From Clostridia bacterium (GTDB lineage: Bacteria; Bacillota_A; Clostridia; Christensenellales; Aristaeellaceae), in assembly GCA_017530275.1 (NCBI GenBank), contig JAFXMP010000230.1:1-37118 (forward strand): 37,118 nt of DNA. The letters are read 5' to 3'. The stretch's first letter is position 1; the number at the start of each line of letters is the position of its first letter. The translations under genes and the position numbers were made by a program. Shown piece after piece: positions 14,832-23,402 of this stretch. The notes under the pieces are model-generated. The model ran no database searches, had not been told where the DNA came from, and saw nothing but the letters and a program-made list of their open reading frames with translations.

Positions 14832-17800
14832 TTGAGTGATAAAAATTATGTAGCGATCCACGTTCACAGCGATTACAGCCTGTTGGACAGTTGCACGGAT
14901 TTTAAGGAATACGTCGATCTGGCGATGCAGTACGGCCAGAAGGCCATCGCTACGACGGAACACGGGATGCACCGTGGATACATAGAAAAGAAACTGTACT
15001 GCGACAGTGTTGGCATGAAGCTGTTGATCGGCGTTGAGGTATACCTGACGGAACATCTCGAACCAAAGATCAGGGACAACTATCATACCGTTTTGATCGC
15101 AAGAAATCAGGACGGTTTGAAAGAGCTTCACCAACTTATCCGTATGTCCACAAAGGAAGATCATTTTTACTACAACAACCGCATCTCGTTTGATGAGTTT
15201 CTGAACCTTTCTGGGAACATCATCACAACCAGCGCCTGTCTCGCGTCTCCGCTCAATAAGCTGCCTGACGATCATCCCTATTATCTGCGTCTTGCCGAGA
15301 AATACGATTATCTGGAAGTGCAGCCCCACGATCACCCGGAGCAAAAAGAGTTCAATAAAAGATTGCTTTTATTGTCACAAAAACTCGGAAAACCGCTAAT
15401 CGTCGGAACGGATACGCACTCCTCCACGCAGTATATGGCGGAGTGCCGCGCTATGCTTGAAGCGGCGAAGGGCAAAAAGTACCACGACGACGAATTTGAT
15501 CTCACATACAAATCCTACGATCAGCTCGTAGAGATGTTCCGCGTCCAGGGCGTGTTGCCGGAAGAGGTCTATCTGGAAGCTCTTGAAAACACAAATGTGC
15601 TTGCGGACAGCGTAGAAGATATTCCGCTGGAAACTTCCATCAAGTATCCCATTCTGTACGGATCACGGGAAGCAGACGATCAGAAGTTCGCAGAAACTGT
15701 AGAACAAAAGTTCCAGGAAAAGCTAAAGTCCAGCGTTATCCCGCAGGAGCAGGAACAGGCGTTCAGAACGGCCATCGACGAAGAAATGCGCGTTTTCAGA
15801 AAGCTGAAAATGACGGGCTTCATGCTTTCCATGTCAGAGCTTATCAGTTGGTGCCGCGATAACGACATCGCCATCGGAACGGCTCGCGGCAGCGTCGGCG
15901 GTTCCCGTATTGCCTATGTTACGGACATCATCGATATGAATCCAGAACAGTGGCATACGGTGTTCTCTCGGTTTGCCAACGAGGATAGGCAGGAGATCGG
16001 CGATATCGACGTAGACTGTATTGAATCTGACCGTCCAAAGATTTTCCAGCATATCATTTCCAGGTTTGGCGCTGAAAAGTGCGCCCGTGTGGCGTCCTAC
16101 GGCACCATCCAGGATAAGAAAGTGGTTGATGAGGTAGGGCGCGTGCTTGCAAAGCGGTGGAAAGAAGCTCACCAGGAAGGCGGCCAGAATCCATATTCCA
16201 TTGAAAGGCTGAAAGCCGTGAAAGCGGAATATGAAGCGGAGCCTGAAAAAACAAAAAAGAAGTATCCAGAAATCTTCTATTACTTTGACGGTCTGATCGA
16301 CACAAAGGTCAGCCAAAGCGTGCATCCGGCTGGCATGGTTATTAGCCCCATCGTTCTCAGTGAAAACTACGGTACGTTTATGAAGGACGGAGAATGGTGC
16401 CTGCTGCTCACCATGGAGGAGGTTCACGACGGGTGCGGCCTTGCGAAGTACGATTTCCTGATCCTGAAAACGGTTCAGGTCATACGCGATACGTGCAGGC
16501 AGCTTGGCATTCCCTATCCGCGTTCCCATGAGATCAACTGGACAGACGAAGCGGTGTGGGCGGATATGCGGAAAAGCCTCACTTCCATCTTCCAGTTTGA
16601 AAGTCCGTTCGCAGCCGATTGCTTTAAGCGGTTCAAAACGGACAGCATCGAGGATATGTCCCTGGTTACTGCCTGCATCCGTCCTTCCGGCACTTCCTAC
16701 CGCGACGAACTGCTTGCCCGCAAAATCCATAAGAATCCGTCGCCCATGATCGACGAGCTTTTGAAGGACAACCTGGGATGGCTCGTGTATCAGGAGGACA
16801 CCATTAAATTCCTCCAGCAAATCTGCGGTCTTTCCGGCAGCGAGGCAGATAATATCCGCCGCGCCATCGGCAGAAAGCAGAAGGAACGATTGGATAAGGC
16901 CATGCCGTCCATCCTGGAAGGATACTGCAATAAATCCGATAAGCCGAGAGAAACGGCAGAGGCGGAGGCAAAAGAGTTTCTGCAAGTTATTGAGGACAGC
17001 GCAAGCTACCAATTTGGGTATAACCATTCAATCGCTTACTGTCTTCTCGGTTATCTTTGCGGATACTTCCGGCACTATCATCCCGGAGAATTTATCACGT
17101 CTTTTTTGAATAACGCGGCAAACGACGAGGATATCAGCAACGGCACCATGCTCGCGCGGATGTACGGCATCCGCGTCACAGCGCCAAAGTTTGGTTTGTC
17201 AAGAGGCGATTATTCATACGACGCGGAATCTAACATCATCGCAAAAGGTTTATCGTCTATTAAGTTTATCGGTGAAAAAGCCGCAGAAGAACTATACAAT
17301 ATGACAAACGGCAAGACCTATCACTATTTTGTTGACGCGCTCGCTGATACGAAAGCAGCCGGTGTCAACTCAAGGCAGCTCGGCGTTCTGCTTCGCATCG
17401 ATTTCTTTTCAAAATTCGGAAACCAGCGTGAACTGCAGCGCATTATCGATCTTTACGACTTGCTGGCTGATGCAAGCCAGATCAAGAAATCAAAGGTGGA
17501 AGGTTCGTTCCTTGAGAACATTATTGCGCGTCATTCCAACGGCAAAACAAAAGCCGGAAAAGAAGCCGCGTCATGGACGATCCTTGACATGAGCGCGATT
17601 CTACATGAGTGCGAAGAAGCGGTTAAAGCGCTGGAACTTCCAGATGTCAGCGTCGTCACAAAAGTCAAGGGGTTCGCGGACGCGATGGGTTATGCCGGAT
17701 ACGTGTCTGGCAACGAAGAAGACCGTCCTATCCTTTATATCAGAAAGATATTTCCAGTCAAAAGGAAACGCGATGGGAAGCAATTTGGATATAACATCGT

Positions 17801-17996
17801 TACGCAATCCATTGGTTCAGGAAAAGAAGGAAGGTTTACCATCTTCAACGATGTTTACAATAGAACGCCGGTTTCAGAAAACGACGTGATCTATTGCAAG
17901 CATTACACACCGGACGGAAAAGGATACTTTACAATGGATCATTACGTCGTCCTTCGCGGAGACGAAATGGACGAACTTGAGGAGGATGCGATTTGA
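14832..17996 (+). CDS. dnaE: DNA polymerase III alpha subunit, DnaE type
   Basis: The 1054-residue protein has a PHP domain at the N terminus (AIHVHSDYSLLDS with His10 and His12; TTEHGMHRG; GTDTHSS) and a family C polymerase core. Catalytic aspartates appear in DIDVD (391-395), after GTARGSVGGSR, and in KYDFLILK (Asp541). It is about 100 residues shorter than cellular DnaE, the difference being at the C terminus. TTG 14832 follows AAAGGGGAG. It overlaps the next gene. With DnaB, primase and SSB it makes replication largely independent of host polymerase, though clamp and loader are not seen here. Confidence 0.93.
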   Translation: MSDKNYVAIHVHSDYSLLDSCTDFKEYVDLAMQYGQKAIATTEHGMHRGYIEKKLYCDSVGMKLLIGVEVYLTEHLEPKIRDNYHTVLIARNQDGLKELHQLIRMSTKEDHFYYNNRISFDEFLNLSGNIITTSACLASPLNKLPDDHPYYLRLAEKYDYLEVQPHDHPEQKEFNKRLLLLSQKLGKPLIVGTDTHSSTQYMAECRAMLEAAKGKKYHDDEFDLTYKSYDQLVEMFRVQGVLPEEVYLEALENTNVLADSVEDIPLETSIKYPILYGSREADDQKFAETVEQKFQEKLKSSVIPQEQEQAFRTAIDEEMRVFRKLKMTGFMLSMSELISWCRDNDIAIGTARGSVGGSRIAYVTDIIDMNPEQWHTVFSRFANEDRQEIGDIDVDCIESDRPKIFQHIISRFGAEKCARVASYGTIQDKKVVDEVGRVLAKRWKEAHQEGGQNPYSIERLKAVKAEYEAEPEKTKKKYPEIFYYFDGLIDTKVSQSVHPAGMVISPIVLSENYGTFMKDGEWCLLLTMEEVHDGCGLAKYDFLILKTVQVIRDTCRQLGIPYPRSHEINWTDEAVWADMRKSLTSIFQFESPFAADCFKRFKTDSIEDMSLVTACIRPSGTSYRDELLARKIHKNPSPMIDELLKDNLGWLVYQEDTIKFLQQICGLSGSEADNIRRAIGRKQKERLDKAMPSILEGYCNKSDKPRETAEAEAKEFLQVIEDSASYQFGYNHSIAYCLLGYLCGYFRHYHPGEFITSFLNNAANDEDISNGTMLARMYGIRVTAPKFGLSRGDYSYDAESNIIAKGLSSIKFIGEKAAEELYNMTNGKTYHYFVDALADTKAAGVNSRQLGVLLRIDFFSKFGNQRELQRIIDLYDLLADASQIKKSKVEGSFLENIIARHSNGKTKAGKEAASWTILDMSAILHECEEAVKALELPDVSVVTKVKGFADAMGYAGYVSGNEEDRPILYIRKIFPVKRKRDGKQFGYNIVTQSIGSGKEGRFTIFNDVYNRTPVSENDVIYCKHYTPDGKGYFTMDHYVVLRGDEMDELEEDAI

Positions 17997-18688
17997 TTTA
18001 TATCACTGGCGACACGCACCGTGATTTTTCGCACATTCATCAATTCTGCAAGGAACACGATACAAAGGCATGGAAAGACGTGATGATTATCCTCGGTGAC
18101 GCAGGTATCAATTACTTTGGCGATCATCGGGATGAGGAGTTCAAACAATACCTGAGCAAAATCCCTATCGCGTTTTTCTGTATCCACGGGAATCACGAAA
18201 TGCGTCCATGGCATATTAAAAACACAACGCTGCTCGAATATCAAGGCGATCTTGTGTATACCGACCCTGTATGCGGAAATGTTTGTTACGCGATAGACGG
18301 AAACGTATACGACTTTGCCGGGCATCGCTGCCTCGTAATCGGCGGCGCATACAGCGTTGATAAGTATTATCGTTTGCAAAGCGGGTATCGTTGGTTTTCT
18401 GACGAACAGCCAACGAAAGATATCAAGCAAAGCGTTATGGAAGCTATTGACTGCGATAAGAGCATCGATGTTGTTCTCAGCCATACATGTCCATACAAAT
18501 ATATCCCGCGCGAAATGTTTCTTTCCGGAGTTGATCAATCCACCGTTGACGATAGTACGGAACGGTTTCTTGACACCGTAGAAGAAACTGCCAATTACCA
18601 GAAGTGGTACTGCGGCCATTGGCATACGGAGAAAACAATAGATCGTATGCGGTTCATGTTCAGAGATATTGCTTTATTCGGAGGATAA
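17993..18688 (+). CDS. Metallophosphoesterase
   Basis: The 231-residue calcineurin-like phosphoesterase shows the ordered metal motifs: GDTHRDF, IILGDAGIN (GD motif), IHGNHEMRPW (GNH), VVLSHTCP and YCGHWHTE (GHxH). It has a dimetal site and could act as a phosphodiesterase, phosphatase or nucleotidase. TTG 17993 overlaps the polymerase stop, with GAGGAGG 7 bases upstream. With the RNA ligase and HAD protein of this cluster it may take part in RNA end repair; that link is inference. Confidence 0.85.
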   Translation: MIYITGDTHRDFSHIHQFCKEHDTKAWKDVMIILGDAGINYFGDHRDEEFKQYLSKIPIAFFCIHGNHEMRPWHIKNTTLLEYQGDLVYTDPVCGNVCYAIDGNVYDFAGHRCLVIGGAYSVDKYYRLQSGYRWFSDEQPTKDIKQSVMEAIDCDKSIDVVLSHTCPYKYIPREMFLSGVDQSTVDDSTERFLDTVEETANYQKWYCGHWHTEKTIDRMRFMFRDIALFGG

Positions 18689-18691
18689 CGT

Positions 18692-18943
18692 ATGAACAGA
18701 GTTTGCAATATGTGTGGGAAGCCGTTCGATATGTGGGACGATCAGGAAAATTTCGGGTTTGACTATTATGTCGGATACGGCTCCAAGCACGACTTGGAGC
18801 ATATCAGAGCTAATTTCTGCTGTGCGTGCTTTGACAATATCCTGGATCAGCTCGTTCCGCTTTTCAAGGTCCCCATGGAAATCGAAGAATACGAGTTTTC
18901 GTCCGATTGCGATTTAGATGACGAGTGCATCGAAGAAGATTAA
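18692..18943 (+). CDS. Small zinc-ribbon protein with acidic tail
   Basis: The 83-residue protein has CNMCGKPFDMWD at the N terminus and CCACFD in the middle, giving two CxxC knuckles for one zinc. The tail is strongly acidic (DCDLDDECIEED). Similar small proteins are common in clostridial phages by recollection. Function unknown; it follows the metallophosphoesterase by three bases. Confidence 0.7.
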   Translation: MNRVCNMCGKPFDMWDDQENFGFDYYVGYGSKHDLEHIRANFCCACFDNILDQLVPLFKVPMEIEEYEFSSDCDLDDECIEED

Positions 18944-18967
18944 GATATCATACATAGCGAGGTAAAT

Positions 18968-19243
18968 ATGGCGAAAAAAACTGCACCAAAACACAATGAT
19001 GAAATGTTTAGGAAAACATTCGAGGAAGGCTTCAAAAAGCATTTCCAAAATGGCTTGCTCCAAGGTTCGCGCGCGATTTGCAAGGTTGTCTACGATAAGG
19101 CGTGCGACGAAAATAAAACGGTCGAGGAGCGTATCGAGGATATTAAAAAATTCTGCAGCGTTCTTGTCGGGCTTCCTGTTGTCGTAAAAGGAGAAGAGGT
19201 ATCCGATGAAAAAGCAGAACCAAAGCCCCGTCCGATTGAATGA
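18968..19243 (+). CDS. Unknown small helical protein
   Basis: The 91-residue protein is basic at its N terminus (MAKKTAPKHNDEMFRK), then helical with GSRAICKVVYDK and EERIEDIKKFC. GAGG lies before the ATG. Its last 38 bases overlap the next gene in another frame. Not recognised. Confidence 0.6.
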   Translation: MAKKTAPKHNDEMFRKTFEEGFKKHFQNGLLQGSRAICKVVYDKACDENKTVEERIEDIKKFCSVLVGLPVVVKGEEVSDEKAEPKPRPIE

Positions 19244-19382
19244 CATCCTGATTGCTATTCGGAAGAAATGCCTGGACTGCTGCGGCAGCCAAAGCAAATA
19301 CGTCAAAGCCTGCCGTTCCAAGGACTGCCCCCTGCATCCCTTCCGATGCGTGGAGGAAGTTGAAAAATTAGCGATCAAATGA
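19206..19382 (+). CDS. Small cysteine-rich phage protein
   Basis: The 58-residue protein has KKCLDCCG, then VKACRSKDCPLHPFRC, a pattern I associate with a widespread phage zinc-finger-like family (C-x2-C, then C-x4-C-PL-x-P-[FY]-R). AAAGGAGAAGAGG precedes ATG 19206. It overlaps the genes on both sides. The role is unknown; nucleic-acid binding is a reasonable guess. Confidence 0.65.
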   Translation: MKKQNQSPVRLNDILIAIRKKCLDCCGSQSKYVKACRSKDCPLHPFRCVEEVEKLAIK

Positions 19383-19414
19383 TCGCGGAAAGGTGTGAGG
19401 TACATGAAGAAGTT

Positions 19415-20104
19415 ATGAGGTTTGAAAACACAGATGTGTGGGGTTTCGAGCACGCCATGCGCGGCATGAGAAACCCCAAGAATAGCTGGTATATGTCTGA
19501 TAGCTGGGAAGTACCTGATGATAAGGAGAGTCCTTACAAATGCGGATTCTGTATCGGACTAAAGGATATGAAGCTCGCGCAGACACTGATCCGCTCCGGT
19601 AGTGAGCATCGGAAATTCTTGCGACAAATTTTCGTGTCCGTTGATATTACCGCGCCGCTTTATTGGTGGAAAGAATTTGATACATACAAGGTCGGCACGG
19701 TGGCCAATTCGTGCTCGACCATGCACAAGATCCATTCAGATCCAATTACTATGGACAGCTTTGAGCTCGGAGATTTCAACCCGGAAATCGCATTGCCAAA
19801 CGGGAAAACAATCGGAGAAACCATGAGCGCAGTTGTCGATACGATGGAAGTCGTCAGGAAGGTATATCTCAAAACCAAAGACAAGTCATGCTGGAAAGAA
19901 CTGATCCGCTGGCTGCCGGAGGGCTGGCTCCAGAAGCGCACTGTCACCATGAATTATGAGAATCTTCTCGGTATGTGTTCCAAATCCCAACGCAGGTTCC
20001 ATAAGCTGGACGAATGGAGCCAGGATTTTATCTCGTGGGCTCGCTCTCTCCCTTACGCCCAGGAATTTATTTTTATCGACGAATTGGAGGGAGAAGATGA
20101 GTGA
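19415..20104 (+). CDS. Phage protein with possible ThyX-like core
   Basis: The 229-residue protein contains a strongly patterned core: EHRKFLRQIFVSVDI, APLYWWKEFDTYK and TVANSCSTMHKI. This resembles families I remember from clostridial phages and is loosely reminiscent of ThyX, in which an Arg/Ser/Asn motif binds FAD and dUMP. A thymidylate-related role would fit the nearby NrdD and dUTPase, but the match is weak. ATG 19415 begins the conserved RFENTDVWGFE block; ATG 19379 (overlapping the previous stop) is the longer alternative. Call it unknown with a ThyX hint. Confidence 0.5.
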   Translation: MRFENTDVWGFEHAMRGMRNPKNSWYMSDSWEVPDDKESPYKCGFCIGLKDMKLAQTLIRSGSEHRKFLRQIFVSVDITAPLYWWKEFDTYKVGTVANSCSTMHKIHSDPITMDSFELGDFNPEIALPNGKTIGETMSAVVDTMEVVRKVYLKTKDKSCWKELIRWLPEGWLQKRTVTMNYENLLGMCSKSQRRFHKLDEWSQDFISWARSLPYAQEFIFIDELEGEDE

Positions 20105-20312
20105 CGCGGTAAACCATCCATCCCACTATAACCGTGGGAAAATTGAGGTCATCGATTTTATCGAAGACCAGGATCTTAACTTTAACCTCGGCAGCGCGGT
20201 CAAGTATATCTGCCGGGCAGGATTCAAGGATGACATGATTCAAGATTTGCGGAAGGCTGCCTGGTATGTCAACAGGGAAATCGAAAGGCTTTCCAAAGGA
20301 GGAGAAGAATGA
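20097..20312 (+). CDS. DUF3310-like small protein
   Basis: The 71-residue protein has NHPSHYNRGKIEVIDFIEDQ and LGSAVKYICRAGFKDDMIQDLRKAAWY in shorter blocks, matching the phage DUF3310 family (HPxHY at the start, YIxRxG-K-x-DLxKA later). Function is not established. GGAGGGAGAAG precedes the ATG, which lies within the previous gene; its stop overlaps the next gene by four bases. Confidence 0.82.
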   Translation: MSDAVNHPSHYNRGKIEVIDFIEDQDLNFNLGSAVKYICRAGFKDDMIQDLRKAAWYVNREIERLSKGGEE

Positions 20313-20521
20313 TCGTTCTTTATACCATCGGCTGCCCGAAATGCAATGTGCTGAAAGGCAAGCTTGACAGCAAAGGAATCCATTATATCACCTGTACAAG
20401 CATTGACGAAATGAAACAGCTTGGCATTGACGATCAGCCGTTCCCAATGCTCCGCGTAGGAGAAAACATTCTGAACTTCCATGATGCGAACGAATGGGTA
20501 AATCAATGGAAGGAAGAGTGA
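20309..20521 (+). CDS. Glutaredoxin-like protein
   Basis: The 70-residue thioredoxin-fold protein has the redox motif GCPKC near the N terminus and QPFPMLRVGENI, where the cis-Pro segment TVP is represented by FPM. The short length fits glutaredoxin/NrdH-type carriers. The position just upstream of nrdD suggests it supplies electrons to dNTP synthesis, although NrdD often uses formate. Confidence 0.8.
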   Translation: MIVLYTIGCPKCNVLKGKLDSKGIHYITCTSIDEMKQLGIDDQPFPMLRVGENILNFHDANEWVNQWKEE

Positions 20522-20525
20522 CGTT

Positions 20526-22499
20526 ATGAACATCCCCATCAAAACCGATAAAGACTTTGAAAAACACATGCGCCTGCTCGGCGAAGAGTACGGCGAAGAT
20601 TTCGATATTCTCAACGGGTTCCACGAATCCCAGTTGAACTTTTCAGATTTTATTGATGGCTTCGTCGATAAGAAGGTAGCCGACGTTACCATCGACGCAA
20701 ACGCGAATGCCAGCAATAAAGACATTCGCAGCATGATTAACGAAAAAGGCAAGCCGCTGGATAAGCTGTTCGCTTTCAGCAAAATCTTCTACGAAATGAA
20801 GAAGATGTATAACCTGAGAACAGCAAAGGAATGGCTGGAGCAGGAGTATAGCGGAGGTTATTACCTTCACGACGCGCCTTCATCCACCTACATCCCGTAC
20901 TGCTACGCATACGATCTCACGCGGCTTGCGCGGGAAGGCTTGTTCTTCCTGAAAAACTATAACGCAAAAGCGCCAAACCACCTGACAACGTTCCTGGACG
21001 ATGTAATCGAATACATCAGTTATATGAGCAATCGTTCCAGCGGCGCCGTCGGGATTCCCAATATTCTGATCTGGACATATTACTTCTGGAAAAAGGATTG
21101 CGAAAGCGGTTACTTTATCAAAGACCCGGACTATTATATCAGGCAGTCTTTCCAGAAACTGATCTACCGCCTCAATCAGCCGTTCATGCGCATCGATCAA
21201 ACGGCTTTCGTGAATGTAAGTATTTTCGACAGGAACTACATAGAATCGCTGTTCGGCGGCGTCCAATACCCGGACGGCAGTTATGTGATCGATAACATCG
21301 AAGAACTGATTGCGCATCAAAAGGTTTTTATGGAAGTTGTGTCAGAAATCCGAAGTGAAAATATGTTCACTTTCCCTGTGCTCACCTATTCACTGCTCAA
21401 ACGCAACAACATTTCCGGCGACGAAGCGAAGGAAATGATCCGCACCCATAATTATCATGTGTTCGTTGACGAAGATTTTGCCCGTTGGTGTTCCGATCAT
21501 AACTGCACATGGAACGACAGCAACTTCTTCATGAGCGACGACGTTACCACGCTTTCCAACTGTTGCCGCCTCCTGTCAGATACCACAAAGCTCAGCGGAT
21601 TTATCAACTCCATCGGCGGCACGGCGCTGTCCATCGGTTCCGTTAAAGTGAATACCATCAACCTGATGCGCATCGCGCTTGAAACGGAGCTGGCGGATGA
21701 TAGGGAAGATGCGTATCTCAGGCTTCTCCGCAGACGCGCCTTGCTGTGCTGCAAAACGCTGGACGTTGTGCGGCATATCATCAAGCGGAACGTGGAAAAA
21801 GGTTTGCTGCCGAACTACCAGGACGGCGCCGTGGAAATGAGCAAACAGTATTGCACGATCGGCATTCTCGGCCTGTTTGAAGTCATCGAAAGTTTCGGGT
21901 ATATAGCCCAGGATGAATTTGGCAACATTAGCTACACGGATGACGGAATCCGGTTTGCAAGCAAGATCTTCGAGGTCCTCAATGACGTGAAGGATAACTT
22001 TACGAAAGATTACTCCTTCAATATTGAAAGCGTACCGGCGGAGCGTGCCGCAGTCATCCTTTGCCAGAAAGACAACAAGCTCTTTGAGCTTGACGACAAA
22101 TTCATCTACTCCAACCAGTGGATTCCTCTTTCAGCAAAATGCACCATTCAGGAAAAGCTGCGCCTCAGTGCCATCCTGGACGCAAAGTGTTCCGGCGGCA
22201 GCATCGCCCATATCAATCTGGAAAGCAACTTCCCGAACACGGATATGGCGTGGGAAATGCTGAATCAGATCGCCTTGCAGGATGTCATCTATTTCGCCTT
22301 CAATACCCGCATCAATGAATGTAAAAACCATCACGGGTTTGTAGGCCAGGATCATTGCCCGGTCTGTGGCGAGCCTGTGTTCGATACATACCAGCGTGTC
22401 GTCGGGTATCTTGTTCCTACGCGCAGCTATTCAAAAGACAGATTCCGTGAGTTCAATACGCGCAAATGGTTTGAGTACGCGGAGATGATGCGCGAGTGA
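20526..22499 (+). CDS. nrdD: Anaerobic ribonucleoside-triphosphate reductase
   Basis: The 657-residue class III reductase makes dNTPs from NTPs without oxygen using a glycyl radical. The radical loop is RVVGYL with Gly627 near the C terminus, preceded by a zinc-site region with CKNHHGF and HCPVCGEP. Upstream segments such as LHDAPSSTYIPYCYAYDL and FVNVSIFDR fit the catalytic barrel. It has a short N-terminal part without an obvious ATP-cone. The GTG start of the activator gene overlaps its stop. The enzyme requires an anaerobic host. Confidence 0.93.
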   Translation: MNIPIKTDKDFEKHMRLLGEEYGEDFDILNGFHESQLNFSDFIDGFVDKKVADVTIDANANASNKDIRSMINEKGKPLDKLFAFSKIFYEMKKMYNLRTAKEWLEQEYSGGYYLHDAPSSTYIPYCYAYDLTRLAREGLFFLKNYNAKAPNHLTTFLDDVIEYISYMSNRSSGAVGIPNILIWTYYFWKKDCESGYFIKDPDYYIRQSFQKLIYRLNQPFMRIDQTAFVNVSIFDRNYIESLFGGVQYPDGSYVIDNIEELIAHQKVFMEVVSEIRSENMFTFPVLTYSLLKRNNISGDEAKEMIRTHNYHVFVDEDFARWCSDHNCTWNDSNFFMSDDVTTLSNCCRLLSDTTKLSGFINSIGGTALSIGSVKVNTINLMRIALETELADDREDAYLRLLRRRALLCCKTLDVVRHIIKRNVEKGLLPNYQDGAVEMSKQYCTIGILGLFEVIESFGYIAQDEFGNISYTDDGIRFASKIFEVLNDVKDNFTKDYSFNIESVPAERAAVILCQKDNKLFELDDKFIYSNQWIPLSAKCTIQEKLRLSAILDAKCSGGSIAHINLESNFPNTDMAWEMLNQIALQDVIYFAFNTRINECKNHHGFVGQDHCPVCGEPVFDTYQRVVGYLVPTRSYSKDRFREFNTRKWFEYAEMMRE

Positions 22500-22978
22500 G
22501 AGTCAAAGCAATTGTCGATGAGGATTTCGTAAACTACAAAAAAGCGTCCATGTTCATCGCCACTTGCTTCTGTGATTGGAAATGCTGTACGGAAGGCGGG
22601 TTCGACAAGTCTGTTTGCCAGAACTCGCCAACCGCGCAGCAGCCGAATATTGAAATATCATATGAAGAAATCTTTAAGCGGTATATTTCAAATCCGATCA
22701 CAAGCGCGGTTGTCGTCGGCGGCCTTGAACCATTCCGCCAGTTTTCTGAGATTCTCAGCCTCATATCCTTCTTCCGTTCACACGGATGCCAGGATGACTT
22801 TGTTATTTACACGGGGTACACAGCGGACGAAATCATGCTGCTTGCGCTGCAGCTTACGAGATTTCAGAATATCATCGTTAAATTTGGCCGATATGTTCCG
22901 GGTGATACGCCCCATTTTGACGAAGTGCTCGGCGTGAATCTTGCGAATCGTGAGCAATATGCAAGGAGAATATCATAG
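22496..22978 (+). CDS. nrdG: Anaerobic RNR-activating protein, variant NrdG
   Basis: The 160-residue protein follows nrdD directly and has a small radical-SAM-like shape: a Cys cluster after FIAT, VVGGLEP (the GGEP-like SAM motif) and IYTGYT. It should form the glycyl radical on NrdD. The cysteine cluster is C24-x-C26-x3-C30-C31, not the usual C-x3-C-x2-C; Cys41 follows. GTG 22496 overlaps the nrdD stop. Its context makes the role likely despite the unusual cluster. Confidence 0.82.
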   Translation: MRVKAIVDEDFVNYKKASMFIATCFCDWKCCTEGGFDKSVCQNSPTAQQPNIEISYEEIFKRYISNPITSAVVVGGLEPFRQFSEILSLISFFRSHGCQDDFVIYTGYTADEIMLLALQLTRFQNIIVKFGRYVPGDTPHFDEVLGVNLANREQYARRIS

Positions 22979-23211
22979 TGAACAGACCAACAGAAATCAG
23001 CGTCACACGTTCGTCAGACAAAGAGTTCGCTTCGATTATCCAGGAAGCGATAAAAAAGAACGGCGGCTATTGCCCGTGCCGCGCCGTAAAAACAGAAGAC
23101 ACTCTTTGTATGTGTAAGGAATTTCGGGATCAAATTGAGGCCGGAATCCCGGGTACATGTCATTGCGGACTGTATGAAATCCGTGTGAAGCAACAGAAGG
23201 AGCAGCCATGA
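22978..23211 (+). CDS. Ferredoxin-thioredoxin reductase catalytic-like protein
   Basis: The 77-residue protein has the three double-cysteine motifs of the FTR catalytic subunit: CPC (32-34), CMC (44-46) and CHC (61-63). These hold a 4Fe-4S cluster next to a redox disulfide. The spacing differs from plant FTR, with the first gap shorter and the second longer. A ferredoxin-driven reductant for the anaerobic RNR or the glutaredoxin nearby is a sensible inference. GTG 22978 overlaps the nrdG stop. Confidence 0.75.
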   Translation: MNRPTEISVTRSSDKEFASIIQEAIKKNGGYCPCRAVKTEDTLCMCKEFRDQIEAGIPGTCHCGLYEIRVKQQKEQP

Positions 23212-23378
23212 ACAACGATTATGAAGTAACGTATGAGAAAAACAACTATGGGAAGCCAACGTATACCATCAACGTCGAAACAACCAATTTCAGTTGTTAT
23301 CAGGAACTGAAAGATCTCGTTACATCGACGATCGCACAGTACGAATTGGCTGAAAGTATAACCGAAAATGCTGAATAA
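23208..23378 (+). CDS. Unknown 56-residue protein
   Basis: The frame starts at ATG 23208 in an ATGA overlap, with GAAGGAG 7 bases before. It is polar with a YEVTYEKNNYGKPTY segment suggesting a beta hairpin. It ends before a small gap. Function unknown. Confidence 0.5.
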   Translation: MNNDYEVTYEKNNYGKPTYTINVETTNFSCYQELKDLVTSTIAQYELAESITENAE

Positions 23379-23402
23379 AATCTTACTTTTATGAGGGAAA
23401 AT

